This document shows positions 7,111 to 13,876 of a DNA stretch of 14,909 bases, one piece after another; position 1 is the first letter of the stretch; every line of letters begins with the position of its first letter. The stretch comes from CAVUAT01 sp963739545 (GTDB lineage Bacteria; Actinomycetota; Thermoleophilia; Solirubrobacterales; 70-9). The notes beneath the pieces were generated by a model. That model made no database searches, had not been told where the DNA came from, and saw nothing but the letters and a program-made list of their open reading frames with translations. The stretch lies in contig CAVUAT010000005.1 in the NCBI GenBank assembly GCA_963739545.1, forward strand, positions 1 to 14,909, read 5' to 3'. The translations under genes were made by a program, and so were the position numbers.

Positions 7111-7488
7111 CTACCTGGCGTCGCCGTCGCTCGGCCGAGGCGGCCGAGCGGTCAGTCCCATGCGGGCTCGCGCCTTGCGCACTGCGATGACCGAGGTGTG
7201 GCAGGACTTCGCGATCCGGTTGTCCGGCCGCGACGGGTCCCGGCCGATCTCGAACTCGATGCGCGCGTGCGAACGCTGGCGTTGGCGCTGCTCGGCGGGG
7301 GCGTCCTCGTCGAGGTCGACGATGCCCGCCTCGCCGGCGAGGTCTCGCCGGCAGCCGAGGCAGTAGATGCCGTCGCCGTCAGAGACCCAGCTCGCGGGCA
7401 GCTCAGGCGTGGCCGCGCCCGCGGCCCACGAGACGGTGACGGTGCAGCGCGCGCAGGTCCAGGAAGTCGCTTCGAGCTGCTCAGGCAT
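7111..7488 (-). CDS. Zinc-ribbon protein with C-terminal HTH-like segment (paralogue 2)
   Basis: Function unknown, 125 residues, and a paralogue of the protein at 2024-2383. WTCARC and CLGC provide the four zinc ligands (CxxC-x27-CxxC); ASWV lies between them in both copies. The C-terminal block FEIGRDPSRPDN then RIAKSCHTSVIAVRKARARMG is conserved with its paralogue and has helix-turn-helix-like spacing, with a fifth cysteine conserved in the recognition region. The N- and C-terminal tails differ between copies. The ATG (7488-7486) overlaps the end of the 71-residue coiled-coil gene by 8 bp, and an aldo/keto reductase follows 9 bp after its stop, so the three form one operon. DNA or RNA binding is inferred from the fold pattern only. 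Confidence 0.82.
   Translation of the reverse strand: MPEQLEATSWTCARCTVTVSWAAGAATPELPASWVSDGDGIYCLGCRRDLAGEAGIVDLDEDAPAEQRQRQRSHARIEFEIGRDPSRPDNRIAKSCHTSVIAVRKARARMGLTARPPRPSDGDAR
7128..7150. repeat. Perfect 9-bp inverted repeat in the 3' end of zinc-ribbon gene 2
   Basis: CGCTCGGCC (7128-7136) and GGCCGAGCG (7142-7150) are perfectly complementary around GAGGC. The hairpin lies in the last codons of the zinc-ribbon gene, within 50 bases of the aldo/keto reductase ATG. It may slow ribosomes or tune expression of the next gene, or may simply reflect high GC content. Confidence 0.4.
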
Positions 7489-7696
7489 CGGCGCGCGCCA
7501 GCTGCTCTGCCTCGGCCGTTTGGTCGGCTCGAGCGCGATCGAGGCTCGACGCTGCCCGCTCGGCCTCGCGCTTGAGCTCGCGCAGGCGCTGGGGGCTGGT
7601 GGGCTTCGAGCCGTAACTCTTGGCCTTGTAGAGGTCGTGCCGCTGGCGGGCGTGATCCGCTGCCGCCTTCAGCTCAGCGAGGTGCTCTTCGCTCAT
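7481..7696 (-). CDS. Small coiled-coil protein of unknown function
   Basis: This 71-residue, highly charged protein has no recognised domain. It reads as two helices, roughly residues 2-25 (EEHLAELKAAADHARQRHDLYKAK) and 34-70 (PQRLRELKREAERAASSLDR onward), separated by YGSKPTS, so a helical hairpin or coiled coil is likely. There is no signal peptide and no cysteine. The ATG (7696-7694) has GGAG eight bases upstream, and the stop overlaps the next gene, the zinc-ribbon paralogue, by 8 bp. Good ribosome binding site, coding-like codon use and the overlap support a real gene. It could be a partner of the zinc-ribbon protein, but only the coupling suggests this. Confidence 0.68.
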   Translation of the reverse strand: MSEEHLAELKAAADHARQRHDLYKAKSYGSKPTSPQRLRELKREAERAASSLDRARADQTAEAEQLARADA

Positions 7697-7761
7697 TCGT
7701 GGCTCCGCATCTGTCCCTCTGAGCCGGTCCGCGCGAGGGAAGAGGGGCTAAGAGCCTCCGG

Positions 7762-7789
7762 GCGAATGCTTCGCACCCAGGGTACTGGG
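7762..7789. terminator. Two adjacent short hairpins after the IlvG-like gene
   Basis: GCGAA/TTCGC (7762-7774, loop TGC) and CCCAG/CTGGG (7776-7789, loop GGTA) stand side by side in the 125-bp gap between the IlvG-like stop and the coiled-coil gene. Neither has a T-run, so this is only a candidate transcript end for the upstream gene. The rest of 7697-7821 shows a ribosome binding site for the small gene and nothing else clear. Confidence 0.3.
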
Positions 7790-7821
7790 GCTCGACGGAC
7801 CGCGCGGAGGATCTGGATCGC

Positions 7822-9480
7822 TCAGGCGAGATTGGCGCGGCGCGGGTAGACGACCTCGGGATCGGTGAGGACGTTGACCAACGCAGGCTTGCCCGATGCG
7901 AACGCGCGCTCGAGCGCGGGGCGCAGCTCGGAGGGCTGGCGAACGAGCTCGCCGTGGCCGCCGAGCCCCGAGACGACCTCGTCGTAGCGGGTCTCGGGGG
8001 TGAGCTCGGCGGCGATCGAGTAGCCGTAGAGGAACTTCATCGGGTGATGCTCGAGGGCCCAGATTCCGTTGTTGCCGACGACGCCGACGACGGGGAGCCC
8101 GTGGCGGGCCATCGTGTCGAACTCCATGCCGGAGAAGCCGAAGGCGCCGTCGCCGAGCAGCAGGCAGACCTGCCGCTCGGGGTGGGCGAGTTTCGCCGCG
8201 ATGGCCTGGCCGGGGCCCGCACCGAGACAGCCGTAGGGGCCGGGGTCCATCCACGTGCCGGGCTCCCACGTCTGGAAGACGCGGCCGGCGAAGCTGACGA
8301 AGTCGCCGCCGTCGCCGATCACGATCGCGTCGCGGTCGAGGAACTCGTCGAGCTCGCGGTAGAGGCGCATCGGGTGAAGCGGGGACCGCTCGTCGTTGCG
8401 GGCCTCTTCCTCCTCGCCGCGCTTCTCGGTCTCGGTCGCGCGCAGCTCGTCGACCCACTTCGCCGTGCGAGAGGGGTCACCGGACGCGGCCTCGCGGATC
8501 GCGGTCAGGCTCGCGCCGATGTCGCCGACCAGGCCCAGGTCGGGCTGGCGGTTCTTTTGGAGGCGGTTCGGAGCGAAGTCGAGCATGATCAGCTTCGCGT
8601 CCTCGGAGATCGCCTCGCCGAAGCCCAGGCGGAAATCGAGCGGCACCCCGATCACGAGGGCGACGTCGCAGCCCTTGAGCCCGGCGCCGCGGGCGCGCGA
8701 GAAGTAGAGCTCGTGGTCGGGGGGCACGCAGCCGCGGCCCATGCCGTTCAAGAAAACGGGGATCCCGAGCGCCTCCGCGAGCGCCACCAGCTCGGTCTCG
8801 GCCCGCGACCAGTAGAGGTTGGTGCCGGCCATGATCGCCGGCCGTTCGGCTCCGGCGAGCAACTCGGCGGCCTGTTCGACCCCCTGCGCCGGCGCGGCGC
8901 TGACCGCCGCCGGGTCGGGCACCTCGGCCTCGGCCTCCATGAACACGACGTCGAGCGGGTAGTCGACGAACGTCGGGCCGAGGGCGGGGGTCATCGCCAG
9001 GTCGATCGCCTCGGCGGTCAGGCGCGGGATCTCGGCGGTCGACTTCGCGGTGGTCGCCGACTTGACGAGCGGCGAGACGAAGGGAAGGTGGTCGATCTCC
9101 TGGAGTGAGCCCATACCCCAGCGCATCTCGGGCGCGCGGCCGCCGAGGGTGACGAGCGGCACTCCGTCGGCCTGCGCGGTCGCGATGGCGCTGATGCCGT
9201 TGGTGACCCCGGCCCCCGCGGTCAGCGCGCAGACGCCCGGCTCCCGGGTGGCCTTGGCCCACCCGATGGCGGCGAACGCCGCCGCCTGTTCGTGGCGGAA
9301 GTCGACGACGTCGATGCCCTCGGCTACGCAGCCGTCGTACATCGAGAACAGGTGCCCGCCCGAGAGCGTGAACAGCTTCGAGACGCCGCGCGCCTTGAGC
9401 GCCCTCGCGACCAGCCGGCCGCCGTGAACGGCGCCGCCATCGTCGGCCTGGGCCGGCTCCTGCTTCTCCTCGGTCGCCAC
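7822..9480 (-). CDS. ilvG: Thiamine diphosphate-dependent acetolactate synthase-like enzyme (IlvG type)
   Basis: This is a ThDP enzyme of the acetolactate synthase/oxalyl-CoA decarboxylase superfamily, 552 residues. E64 in DFRHEQAAAFAA is the conserved cofactor-activating glutamate. The cofactor motif runs from GDG (443-445) in LLGDGAFGFSGMEFDT to NN (470-471). The order ThDP-N domain, central domain (about 200-340) and ThDP-C domain is normal. The sequence strongly resembles the mycobacterial protein called IlvG, for example in FTLSGGHLFSMYDG, WGMGSLQEIDH, GYSIAAELTPETRYDEVV and the end VVYPRRANLA. Those proteins are annotated as acetolactate synthase, but biosynthetic activity is uncertain and no regulatory subunit gene is nearby; lyase or decarboxylase activity on another substrate is possible. 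The start is GTG with only a weak AGG upstream. It follows the helix-rich protein by 24 bp. Confidence 0.9.
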   Translation of the reverse strand: MATEEKQEPAQADDGGAVHGGRLVARALKARGVSKLFTLSGGHLFSMYDGCVAEGIDVVDFRHEQAAAFAAIGWAKATREPGVCALTAGAGVTNGISAIATAQADGVPLVTLGGRAPEMRWGMGSLQEIDHLPFVSPLVKSATTAKSTAEIPRLTAEAIDLAMTPALGPTFVDYPLDVVFMEAEAEVPDPAAVSAAPAQGVEQAAELLAGAERPAIMAGTNLYWSRAETELVALAEALGIPVFLNGMGRGCVPPDHELYFSRARGAGLKGCDVALVIGVPLDFRLGFGEAISEDAKLIMLDFAPNRLQKNRQPDLGLVGDIGASLTAIREAASGDPSRTAKWVDELRATETEKRGEEEEARNDERSPLHPMRLYRELDEFLDRDAIVIGDGGDFVSFAGRVFQTWEPGTWMDPGPYGCLGAGPGQAIAAKLAHPERQVCLLLGDGAFGFSGMEFDTMARHGLPVVGVVGNNGIWALEHHPMKFLYGYSIAAELTPETRYDEVVSGLGGHGELVRQPSELRPALERAFASGKPALVNVLTDPEVVYPRRANLA

Positions 9481-9504
9481 GCCCGCGAGCCTATCGCCCG
9501 GAGC

Positions 9505-10254
9505 TCATCCGGCCTCGTTCAGCTCGGCCCGCGCGGCGGCGGCCTCGTCTTCAGCCAGCTCGACTTTCTTCCTTCTGCCTTCCGTTTCCCGCTCGGCGCG
9601 CTCGAGAGCGGCTTGCGCGCGAGCCAGCGAACGCTCCGCCGCCTCGAACCGGCGCTCCGCTCGTCTGCGGCGCTTCGCCTCCTCCCGGTGGTGCTCGCGC
9701 TCCGCGGCCTCGCGCTTCGCCGCCGCGCCGTCGCGTGGCTTGCTGGGGCGCGCGGGAGCGGGCGCCGATCCGACCAGGCCGAGCGAGCTCGCCCGTCGCT
9801 CGCGCTCGAGGCGGCCGCGGCGAACTGTCTCGGCGAGATCGGGATCGCTCGCGACCGCCTGCAGGGTCTCGCCGACGCGGTCGAGCACCTGCGCGCTCAC
9901 GCCGTGTTCGGCTCCGATCGCCCGCGCCCTGCGTAGCAGCCCCTCGACCAGTTGCTGCTCGTTCGCGGCCGCCTCGCGCAGGGCATCGCGGTCGGCCGAG
10001 CCGGCGAGCATCTTCTCCTGGAGCTCGCGCAGCTCGGCTCCCGCTTGCAGAAGCCGCTTGACCTCGCCGGGCCTGCGGCGCGCGAGCTGGTTCACGAGCC
10101 ACGCCGGCCGCGACGGCTTGCGCAGCGCCTTGACGGCGTCCGCGGCCTTCGCGTCGCCCTCGGCGCGGAGCGACTTTGCCAGCTCATTTCGCTTCGGGGT
10201 GAACTCCTCCAGCGGAGCCGCGTAGAGGCTGTCGAGCTCGTCGTCGGGCGGCAT
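9505..10254 (-). CDS. Conserved actinobacterial helix-rich protein of unknown function
   Basis: I know no function for this protein. The N-terminal region (about residues 1-110) carries a pattern I recognise from uncharacterised actinobacterial proteins: LYAAPLEEFTPKRNELAKSL, then AADAVKALRKPSRPAWLVNQ and LARRRPGEV. The second half is Arg/Ala/Glu-rich and looks like a long coiled coil (REAAEREHHREEAKRRRRAE and beyond, to the end). There are no membrane segments. The open frame reaches 10371, inside the cyclase gene; I take ATG 10254-10252 (MPPDDELDSLY, 249 residues) because the conserved block begins just after it and it leaves 34 bp after the cyclase stop. A GGGAGG sequence lies rather far upstream. 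The IlvG-like gene follows 24 bp later. Confidence 0.78.
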   Translation of the reverse strand: MPPDDELDSLYAAPLEEFTPKRNELAKSLRAEGDAKAADAVKALRKPSRPAWLVNQLARRRPGEVKRLLQAGAELRELQEKMLAGSADRDALREAAANEQQLVEGLLRRARAIGAEHGVSAQVLDRVGETLQAVASDPDLAETVRRGRLERERRASSLGLVGSAPAPARPSKPRDGAAAKREAAEREHHREEAKRRRRAERRFEAAERSLARAQAALERAERETEGRRKKVELAEDEAAAARAELNEAG

Positions 10255-10288
10255 CGCTCGGCGCGCGATCGCTCGGCCTCCCGAACCC

Positions 10289-11995
10289 TCAGCGCCCGGG
10301 AAGGGTGCTGTGCCCGGCGCCGCCGCCGGGGCGGCCGAGGCTTCCCGGCGCCGCCTTGCCGAGGCCGTCACCCGCGCCCGCCGGGCGGCCCAGGCTGCCG
10401 GCCGCGGGGGCGATCATCGACCCCCCGAGACCCGGGTCGCTGATGTCGGCCCCGGGCTCGCCGGGGACCGCGACCTGCGGGATCAGCGGCGCGAACAGAT
10501 CGATCGGCTGCTCGTAGCCCTTGATTTCGATGCGGCCGCGGGGGGCGACCTCGATGGTCTCGGAGAGCTGGCGGCGGGTCGCGTCGGTGATGAGCACGGG
10601 GTCGCCGGTTTCACGGGTTTTCGCCTCGACCCGCGATGCGAGGTTGACAGCGTCGCCGATGACGCTGAAGGAAAGCCTGCCTGCGCCCCCGATCGACCCG
10701 GCGACGACGCTTCCCGAGTTGACTCCGATCCCGATCTCGAAGCCGCCCGGCTTTCGGCTGTTGACCGTTCGTGCGATCTCGACCGAGCACTGCACCGCGC
10801 GGTCGGCGTGGTTGTCGACGCGTTCGGGCGCGTTCCACACGGCGAGCAGACCGTCGCCGACGAACTGGTCGACGTGGCCGCGGTGGCGGCCGATGATCGG
10901 GACGATCACCTCGAAGAGCTCATTCAGCCGCGAGACGACCCCGGAAGCCGAGACGCCGGCCGACTGCTCGGTGAACTCACGCACGTCGCAGAAGACGAGC
11001 GAGACCTCGACCTCGCGGCCGTCGGGGTCGTACTCCTCGCTGATGATGTGGCGGGCGACCTCCTCATCGAGGTAGGTGCCGAAGGCCTCACGCAGGCGCT
11101 CGCGCTCGGCGAGGCCGTCGACCATCTGGTTGAACGCGGACGAGAGCTCGCCGAACTCGTCGGCCGTCGTGACCGGGACGTGTTCGTCGTAGCGCCCCTG
11201 CCGGATCCGCTCGGTGGCCGCCTCGAGGTCCTCGACCGGCCGCAGGATCGAGCGGCTGAGGAGCACCGTGAGCTCGAAGCTGACCAGGAAGGCCACCGTG
11301 AGCGCCACCAGCACGTCCCGGCTCAGAGCCTGAACGCCGCCGCCGTCCGAGGTCAGCGCCGCGACGGTGACGCCGGTGATGACGTTGATCAGCGGAAGCG
11401 AAGCGAGCAGCTTCACGCGAAGCGGGATCGAGGGCCGGGTGATCTTGACCGGCGTCTCGAGCGCGGCGTTGATGTCGAAGAGGATCGGGCGCATCGCGAG
11501 CTCGAGCGCCAGGTAGTGGAGGATCGCCGAGTACCCGAGCGCGATCAGTCCTCCGGCGAGCAGCGGGAAGATCGCGAACCACGAGAGGTCGTAGAGGAAC
11601 ACCGATGCGATGGAGACGGGGAAGGCGACGCCGAAGACGGGGAAGCCTGCGTCGCGGCGAATCAGCTCGATCGGCAGCCCGACGGCCGTCCGCCAGGCGG
11701 CTTCGGTCTGCGCCGGGCCGCGCGCGCCGGCTATCCAATCGGTCAGCGGGCCGAGCCGCCCGAAGATCCGTCTCAGCACGATCGCGATCGCGACCGCGGT
11801 CAGCGCGCAGGTCAGTCCCACCACCGCGAGCACGTCGGATCGCTCGGCGTCGTAGTAGAAGCCGATCAGCAGCACCGCCCCGATGCCGACCAAGAAGGCG
11901 GTCTGAAGCTCGAGCGCGATGAACGCAGCCGGGTACCGGGCCCCGATCTTGCGGTAGAGCCAGGTGAGTGGATGGCCGAAGATCACATTCCCCAT
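10289..11995 (-). CDS. Membrane-bound class III adenylate/guanylate cyclase with HAMP domain
   Basis: This enzyme would make a cyclic nucleotide from a nucleoside triphosphate on the inner face of the membrane. About six hydrophobic helices span residues 22-48, 54-75, 118-136, 140-162, 195-214 and 228-248. A HAMP linker (about 250-300, RSILRPVEDLEAATERIRQG) leads to the cyclase domain (about 330-500). Metal-binding D337 (VFCDVREF) and D381 (FVGDGLLAVW) and transition-state N451 and R455 (GDAVNLASR) are present. The purine-selecting positions are Q377 in place of lysine and S444, so nucleotide choice is uncertain. The architecture matches the mycobacterial Rv1318c/Rv3645 group. The C-terminal 60 residues are Gly/Pro-rich, with GSLGRP twice. 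ATG 11995 (568 residues) is chosen over a TTG six bases upstream. A CRP-like palindrome lies 35 bp before it. Confidence 0.9.
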   Translation of the reverse strand: MGNVIFGHPLTWLYRKIGARYPAAFIALELQTAFLVGIGAVLLIGFYYDAERSDVLAVVGLTCALTAVAIAIVLRRIFGRLGPLTDWIAGARGPAQTEAAWRTAVGLPIELIRRDAGFPVFGVAFPVSIASVFLYDLSWFAIFPLLAGGLIALGYSAILHYLALELAMRPILFDINAALETPVKITRPSIPLRVKLLASLPLINVITGVTVAALTSDGGGVQALSRDVLVALTVAFLVSFELTVLLSRSILRPVEDLEAATERIRQGRYDEHVPVTTADEFGELSSAFNQMVDGLAERERLREAFGTYLDEEVARHIISEEYDPDGREVEVSLVFCDVREFTEQSAGVSASGVVSRLNELFEVIVPIIGRHRGHVDQFVGDGLLAVWNAPERVDNHADRAVQCSVEIARTVNSRKPGGFEIGIGVNSGSVVAGSIGGAGRLSFSVIGDAVNLASRVEAKTRETGDPVLITDATRRQLSETIEVAPRGRIEIKGYEQPIDLFAPLIPQVAVPGEPGADISDPGLGGSMIAPAAGSLGRPAGAGDGLGKAAPGSLGRPGGGAGHSTLPGR

Positions 11996-12029
11996 AGCCA
12001 ACCATTGTCACGCAGCGGCCGGTCGGGGC

Positions 12030-12048
12030 GTGTGACGCGGGATCACAC
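12030..12048. promoter_or_regulatory. CRP-like palindrome upstream of the cyclase gene
   Basis: GTGTGA (12030-12035) and TCACAC (12043-12048) form a perfect inverted repeat with a seven-base centre, 35 bp before the cyclase ATG. The half-sites equal the CRP family consensus TGTGA/TCACA, but the usual centre is six bases, so this is either a variant CRP site or an operator of another dimeric regulator. It sits in the 105-bp gap (11996-12100) after the SDR gene; no other clear element is visible there. Confidence 0.45.
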
Positions 12049-12100
12049 ACGGCGATCCTCCTGGCCGGAAGATCCGGGTCGAGCTCATCGGCCGCTCGCG

Positions 12101-12739
12101 CTAGAGCGCGCGGACGGCCTCGGCGACCGGCGTGTCGCCGTCGAACACCTCGAACGTCTTCCCGAAGGTGTTCTCGGCCGCCAGCACCTCGGCGAGCACC
12201 GCCGCGACGTTGTCGCGGGCGACGTCCGCGCGGTGGCCCATCTCGGTTCTCACATCGACCTTGCCCGAGCCCGGCTCGTCGGTCAGCATCCCGGGGCGGA
12301 CGATCGTGTAGTCGAGCCCGCTCGCGGCGACCGCCTCGTCGGCTGCCTGCTTGGCCTCGAGGTAGATGCGGAAGTCGCCCTCGGCGGCACTCGGGTCGTG
12401 GGCCCCGATCGAGCTCACGATCACGTAACGCGAGACCCCGTTCGCCTTGGCGGCCTCGACCAGCTTCTCGGCCCCACCCTGGTCGACGGTGCGCTTGCGG
12501 TCGGGGCCGCTGCCGGGCCCGGCTCCCGCGGCGAAGACGACGGCGTCGGCCCCCTCGACCGTACCGGTCAGATCCTCGGACTCGATGTCGCAGACGACGG
12601 CCTCGGCGCCCAGTTCCTCCAGGTCGGCGGCCTGCTCGGGCTTGCGGATCACGCCGCGGGCTCGGTCGCCCCGGTCGGCGAGCAGGCGCAGCAGCCGCAT
12701 CGCGATCTGCCCGTGGCCTCCGACTACTACGACGTCCAT
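12101..12739 (-). CDS. NAD(P)-binding atypical SDR protein
   Basis: This is a Rossmann-fold protein of the atypical short-chain dehydrogenase group (SDR_a5/NmrA-like), 212 residues. MDVVVVGGHGQIAMRLL is the dinucleotide-binding loop, with GGHGQI replacing the common GATG.IG. VVCDIESEDL supplies the aspartate of the second strand, and VVFAAGAGPGSG, VIVSSIGAHD and YLEAK (a Y-x3-K pair) follow; TIVRPGMLTDEPGSG is typical of this group. Members act as reductases or redox sensors, and the substrate is unknown. ATG 12739-12737 begins directly with the first beta strand. It lies 37 bp after the TetR gene on the same strand, so it is likely the last gene of the cassette. It ends with TAG, followed by the leader of the cyclase gene. 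Confidence 0.88.
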   Translation of the reverse strand: MDVVVVGGHGQIAMRLLRLLADRGDRARGVIRKPEQAADLEELGAEAVVCDIESEDLTGTVEGADAVVFAAGAGPGSGPDRKRTVDQGGAEKLVEAAKANGVSRYVIVSSIGAHDPSAAEGDFRIYLEAKQAADEAVAASGLDYTIVRPGMLTDEPGSGKVDVRTEMGHRADVARDNVAAVLAEVLAAENTFGKTFEVFDGDTPVAEAVRAL

Positions 12740-12776
12740 GTGACGATCGTAGATGACGTTCGCCCGGCCGGAGCGT

Positions 12777-13361
12777 TCAGCGGGCGAGCGAGGCGAGCAC
12801 GCGGTCCAGCTCGGCGATCGAGGCGCGAAGAGCAGCCTCCTGGTCTGGCTCCCGCGCGACCACCATCGCCGACTCGCACACCGCCCCGAAGATCAGGTGC
12901 GCGAGCTGGCCCGGGTTCGACGTCTCGACCCTGCCCGCCTCCAGGGCCCGGTCTATCCCCAGCTCCATCAGGCGCATCGACCCCGACTCGAGCCGGCGGA
13001 TCGTCTCCCAGCCGAGAGCGACCGGGGCGTCGAGCAGGAAGATGCGCTGGGCGCCCGGCTCCTGGCAAGCCTCGACAAACGCGCCGCAGCCGGCCATGAA
13101 GGCGTCCCACGGGTCGGGGACCTCGGAGTAGGCCGCCGCGACCACCTCATTGAGCCGGCGCTGCTCGGCCTCGAAGACGGCCGCGAACAGCTCGCGCTTG
13201 CCGGCGAAGTGGTGGTAGAGCGCCCCCTTCGTCAGCCCCGCGCGTTCGACGACGGCGTCCAGCGAGGTCGCGGCGTAACCGTCAGCGGCGAACAGCTCGC
13301 GCGCGGCTGCCACGAGGGCGGCGGTCGTCGCCTCGGTGCGCTCCCGCTGGGTCGGGCTCAA
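12777..13361 (-). CDS. TetR/AcrR-family transcriptional repressor
   Basis: This is a dimeric, ligand-responsive repressor of 194 residues. The N-terminal DNA-binding domain is standard: AARELFAADGYAATSLDAVV, then the helix-turn-helix in ERAGLTKGALYHHFAGKREL (about residues 34-60). The C-terminal ligand and dimer domain is alpha-helical, with RIFLLDAPVALGWETIRRLE, a form seen in many actinobacterial TetR proteins. The start is TTG (13361-13359) with GAGGAAGG just upstream; no suitable in-frame ATG exists. It lies 24 bp after the true end of the Ddn-like reading frame and 37 bp before the SDR gene. Its likely targets are the two adjacent palindromes at 14804-14845 at the head of the same cassette, giving autoregulation. 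The ligand is unknown. Confidence 0.93.
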   Translation of the reverse strand: MSPTQRERTEATTAALVAAARELFAADGYAATSLDAVVERAGLTKGALYHHFAGKRELFAAVFEAEQRRLNEVVAAAYSEVPDPWDAFMAGCGAFVEACQEPGAQRIFLLDAPVALGWETIRRLESGSMRLMELGIDRALEAGRVETSNPGQLAHLIFGAVCESAMVVAREPDQEAALRASIAELDRVLASLAR

Positions 13362-13385
13362 CGCGCCTTCCTCATGCCGGTCTCC

Positions 13386-13876
13386 TCACGCGGGCTCCAA
13401 GGCAATCAGCGGCATCGGACGATCGGTGAAGGACGGATAGTCCCGCGCCTGCGGGTACATCTCGCAGAATTCCTCGTAGGCGTGCTCGCGCTCCGCCCCT
13501 CGAGGACGCGCGGGTGCACGCGCGAGCGCTCCCCCGCGATCGCGATCTGGCCCTCCCCGCTCTCACGAAGGTTGAGCCACCAGGCCGGCACACGATGGGC
13601 GCCCGCGTTGGCCGCGTACACGACGAAGTCGTCGCCGCGGCGCAGGTACAGGATCGGCGTGGCGCGCGGCTCGCCGCTGCGGCGCCCGATGGTCTCCAGC
13701 ACCAGCACCGGCGCGCCGAACCAGCGCGGGATGAACCGCCCTCCCGTCATGCGGTAGAGGCGCGCGTGCAGTCGCGAGAAAGCCTTCGAGGCCCTGGGCT
13801 GACCGGTCGCCGCCGCGTTCGAGCGGCGGGCGAGAGCTCGCGCCCGCCGCTCCCTCTTGCTCCCGCCGCCGGTCAC
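13386..13876 (-). pseudogene. Deazaflavin (F420)-dependent nitroreductase-like protein (Ddn/DUF385), frameshifted
   Basis: Ddn-family proteins use reduced coenzyme F420 to reduce quinones, nitro compounds and other small molecules. The N-terminal part shows the family blocks LYRMTGGRFIPRW, PVLVLETIGRRSGEPRATPI, DDFVVYAANAGAHRVPAWWL and NLRESGEGQIAIAGERSRV. After VLEG the frame is lost at a run of four C on the plus strand (13496-13499). One base missing there explains everything: in the neighbouring frame the protein continues as EREHAYEEFCEMYP, QARDYPSF, TDRPMPLIALEPA to TGA at 13388-13386, which is the expected family ending. Without the repair the frame runs to 13406. The intact product would be about 163 residues. 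The start is GTG, overlapping the DUF3237 stop by four bases. Either the gene is recently broken or the base was lost in sequencing. Confidence 0.88.

Noticed and set aside
1987..7774. GCGAAGC (minus strand) in three intergenic hairpins at 1987-1993, 6010-6016 and 7768-7774.
   Set aside because: The same heptamer also occurs several times inside coding regions, so its presence in the three hairpins is not clearly more than chance.
12764..12771. CCGGCCGG palindrome between the TetR and SDR genes.
   Set aside because: An eight-base GC-only palindrome is expected by chance in this sequence, and the flanks do not continue the symmetry.
10310..13099. A very long plus-strand open frame (929 codons), and others at 2425-3636, 3633-5303, 6109-7575 and 7954-9108.
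   Set aside because: They lie antisense to well-recognised genes (cyclase, TetR, helicase, glycosyltransferase, aldo/keto reductase, IlvG-like). Their products show no known motifs and are Arg/Asp/Glu/Gly-rich, the usual artefact of high-GC codon bias.
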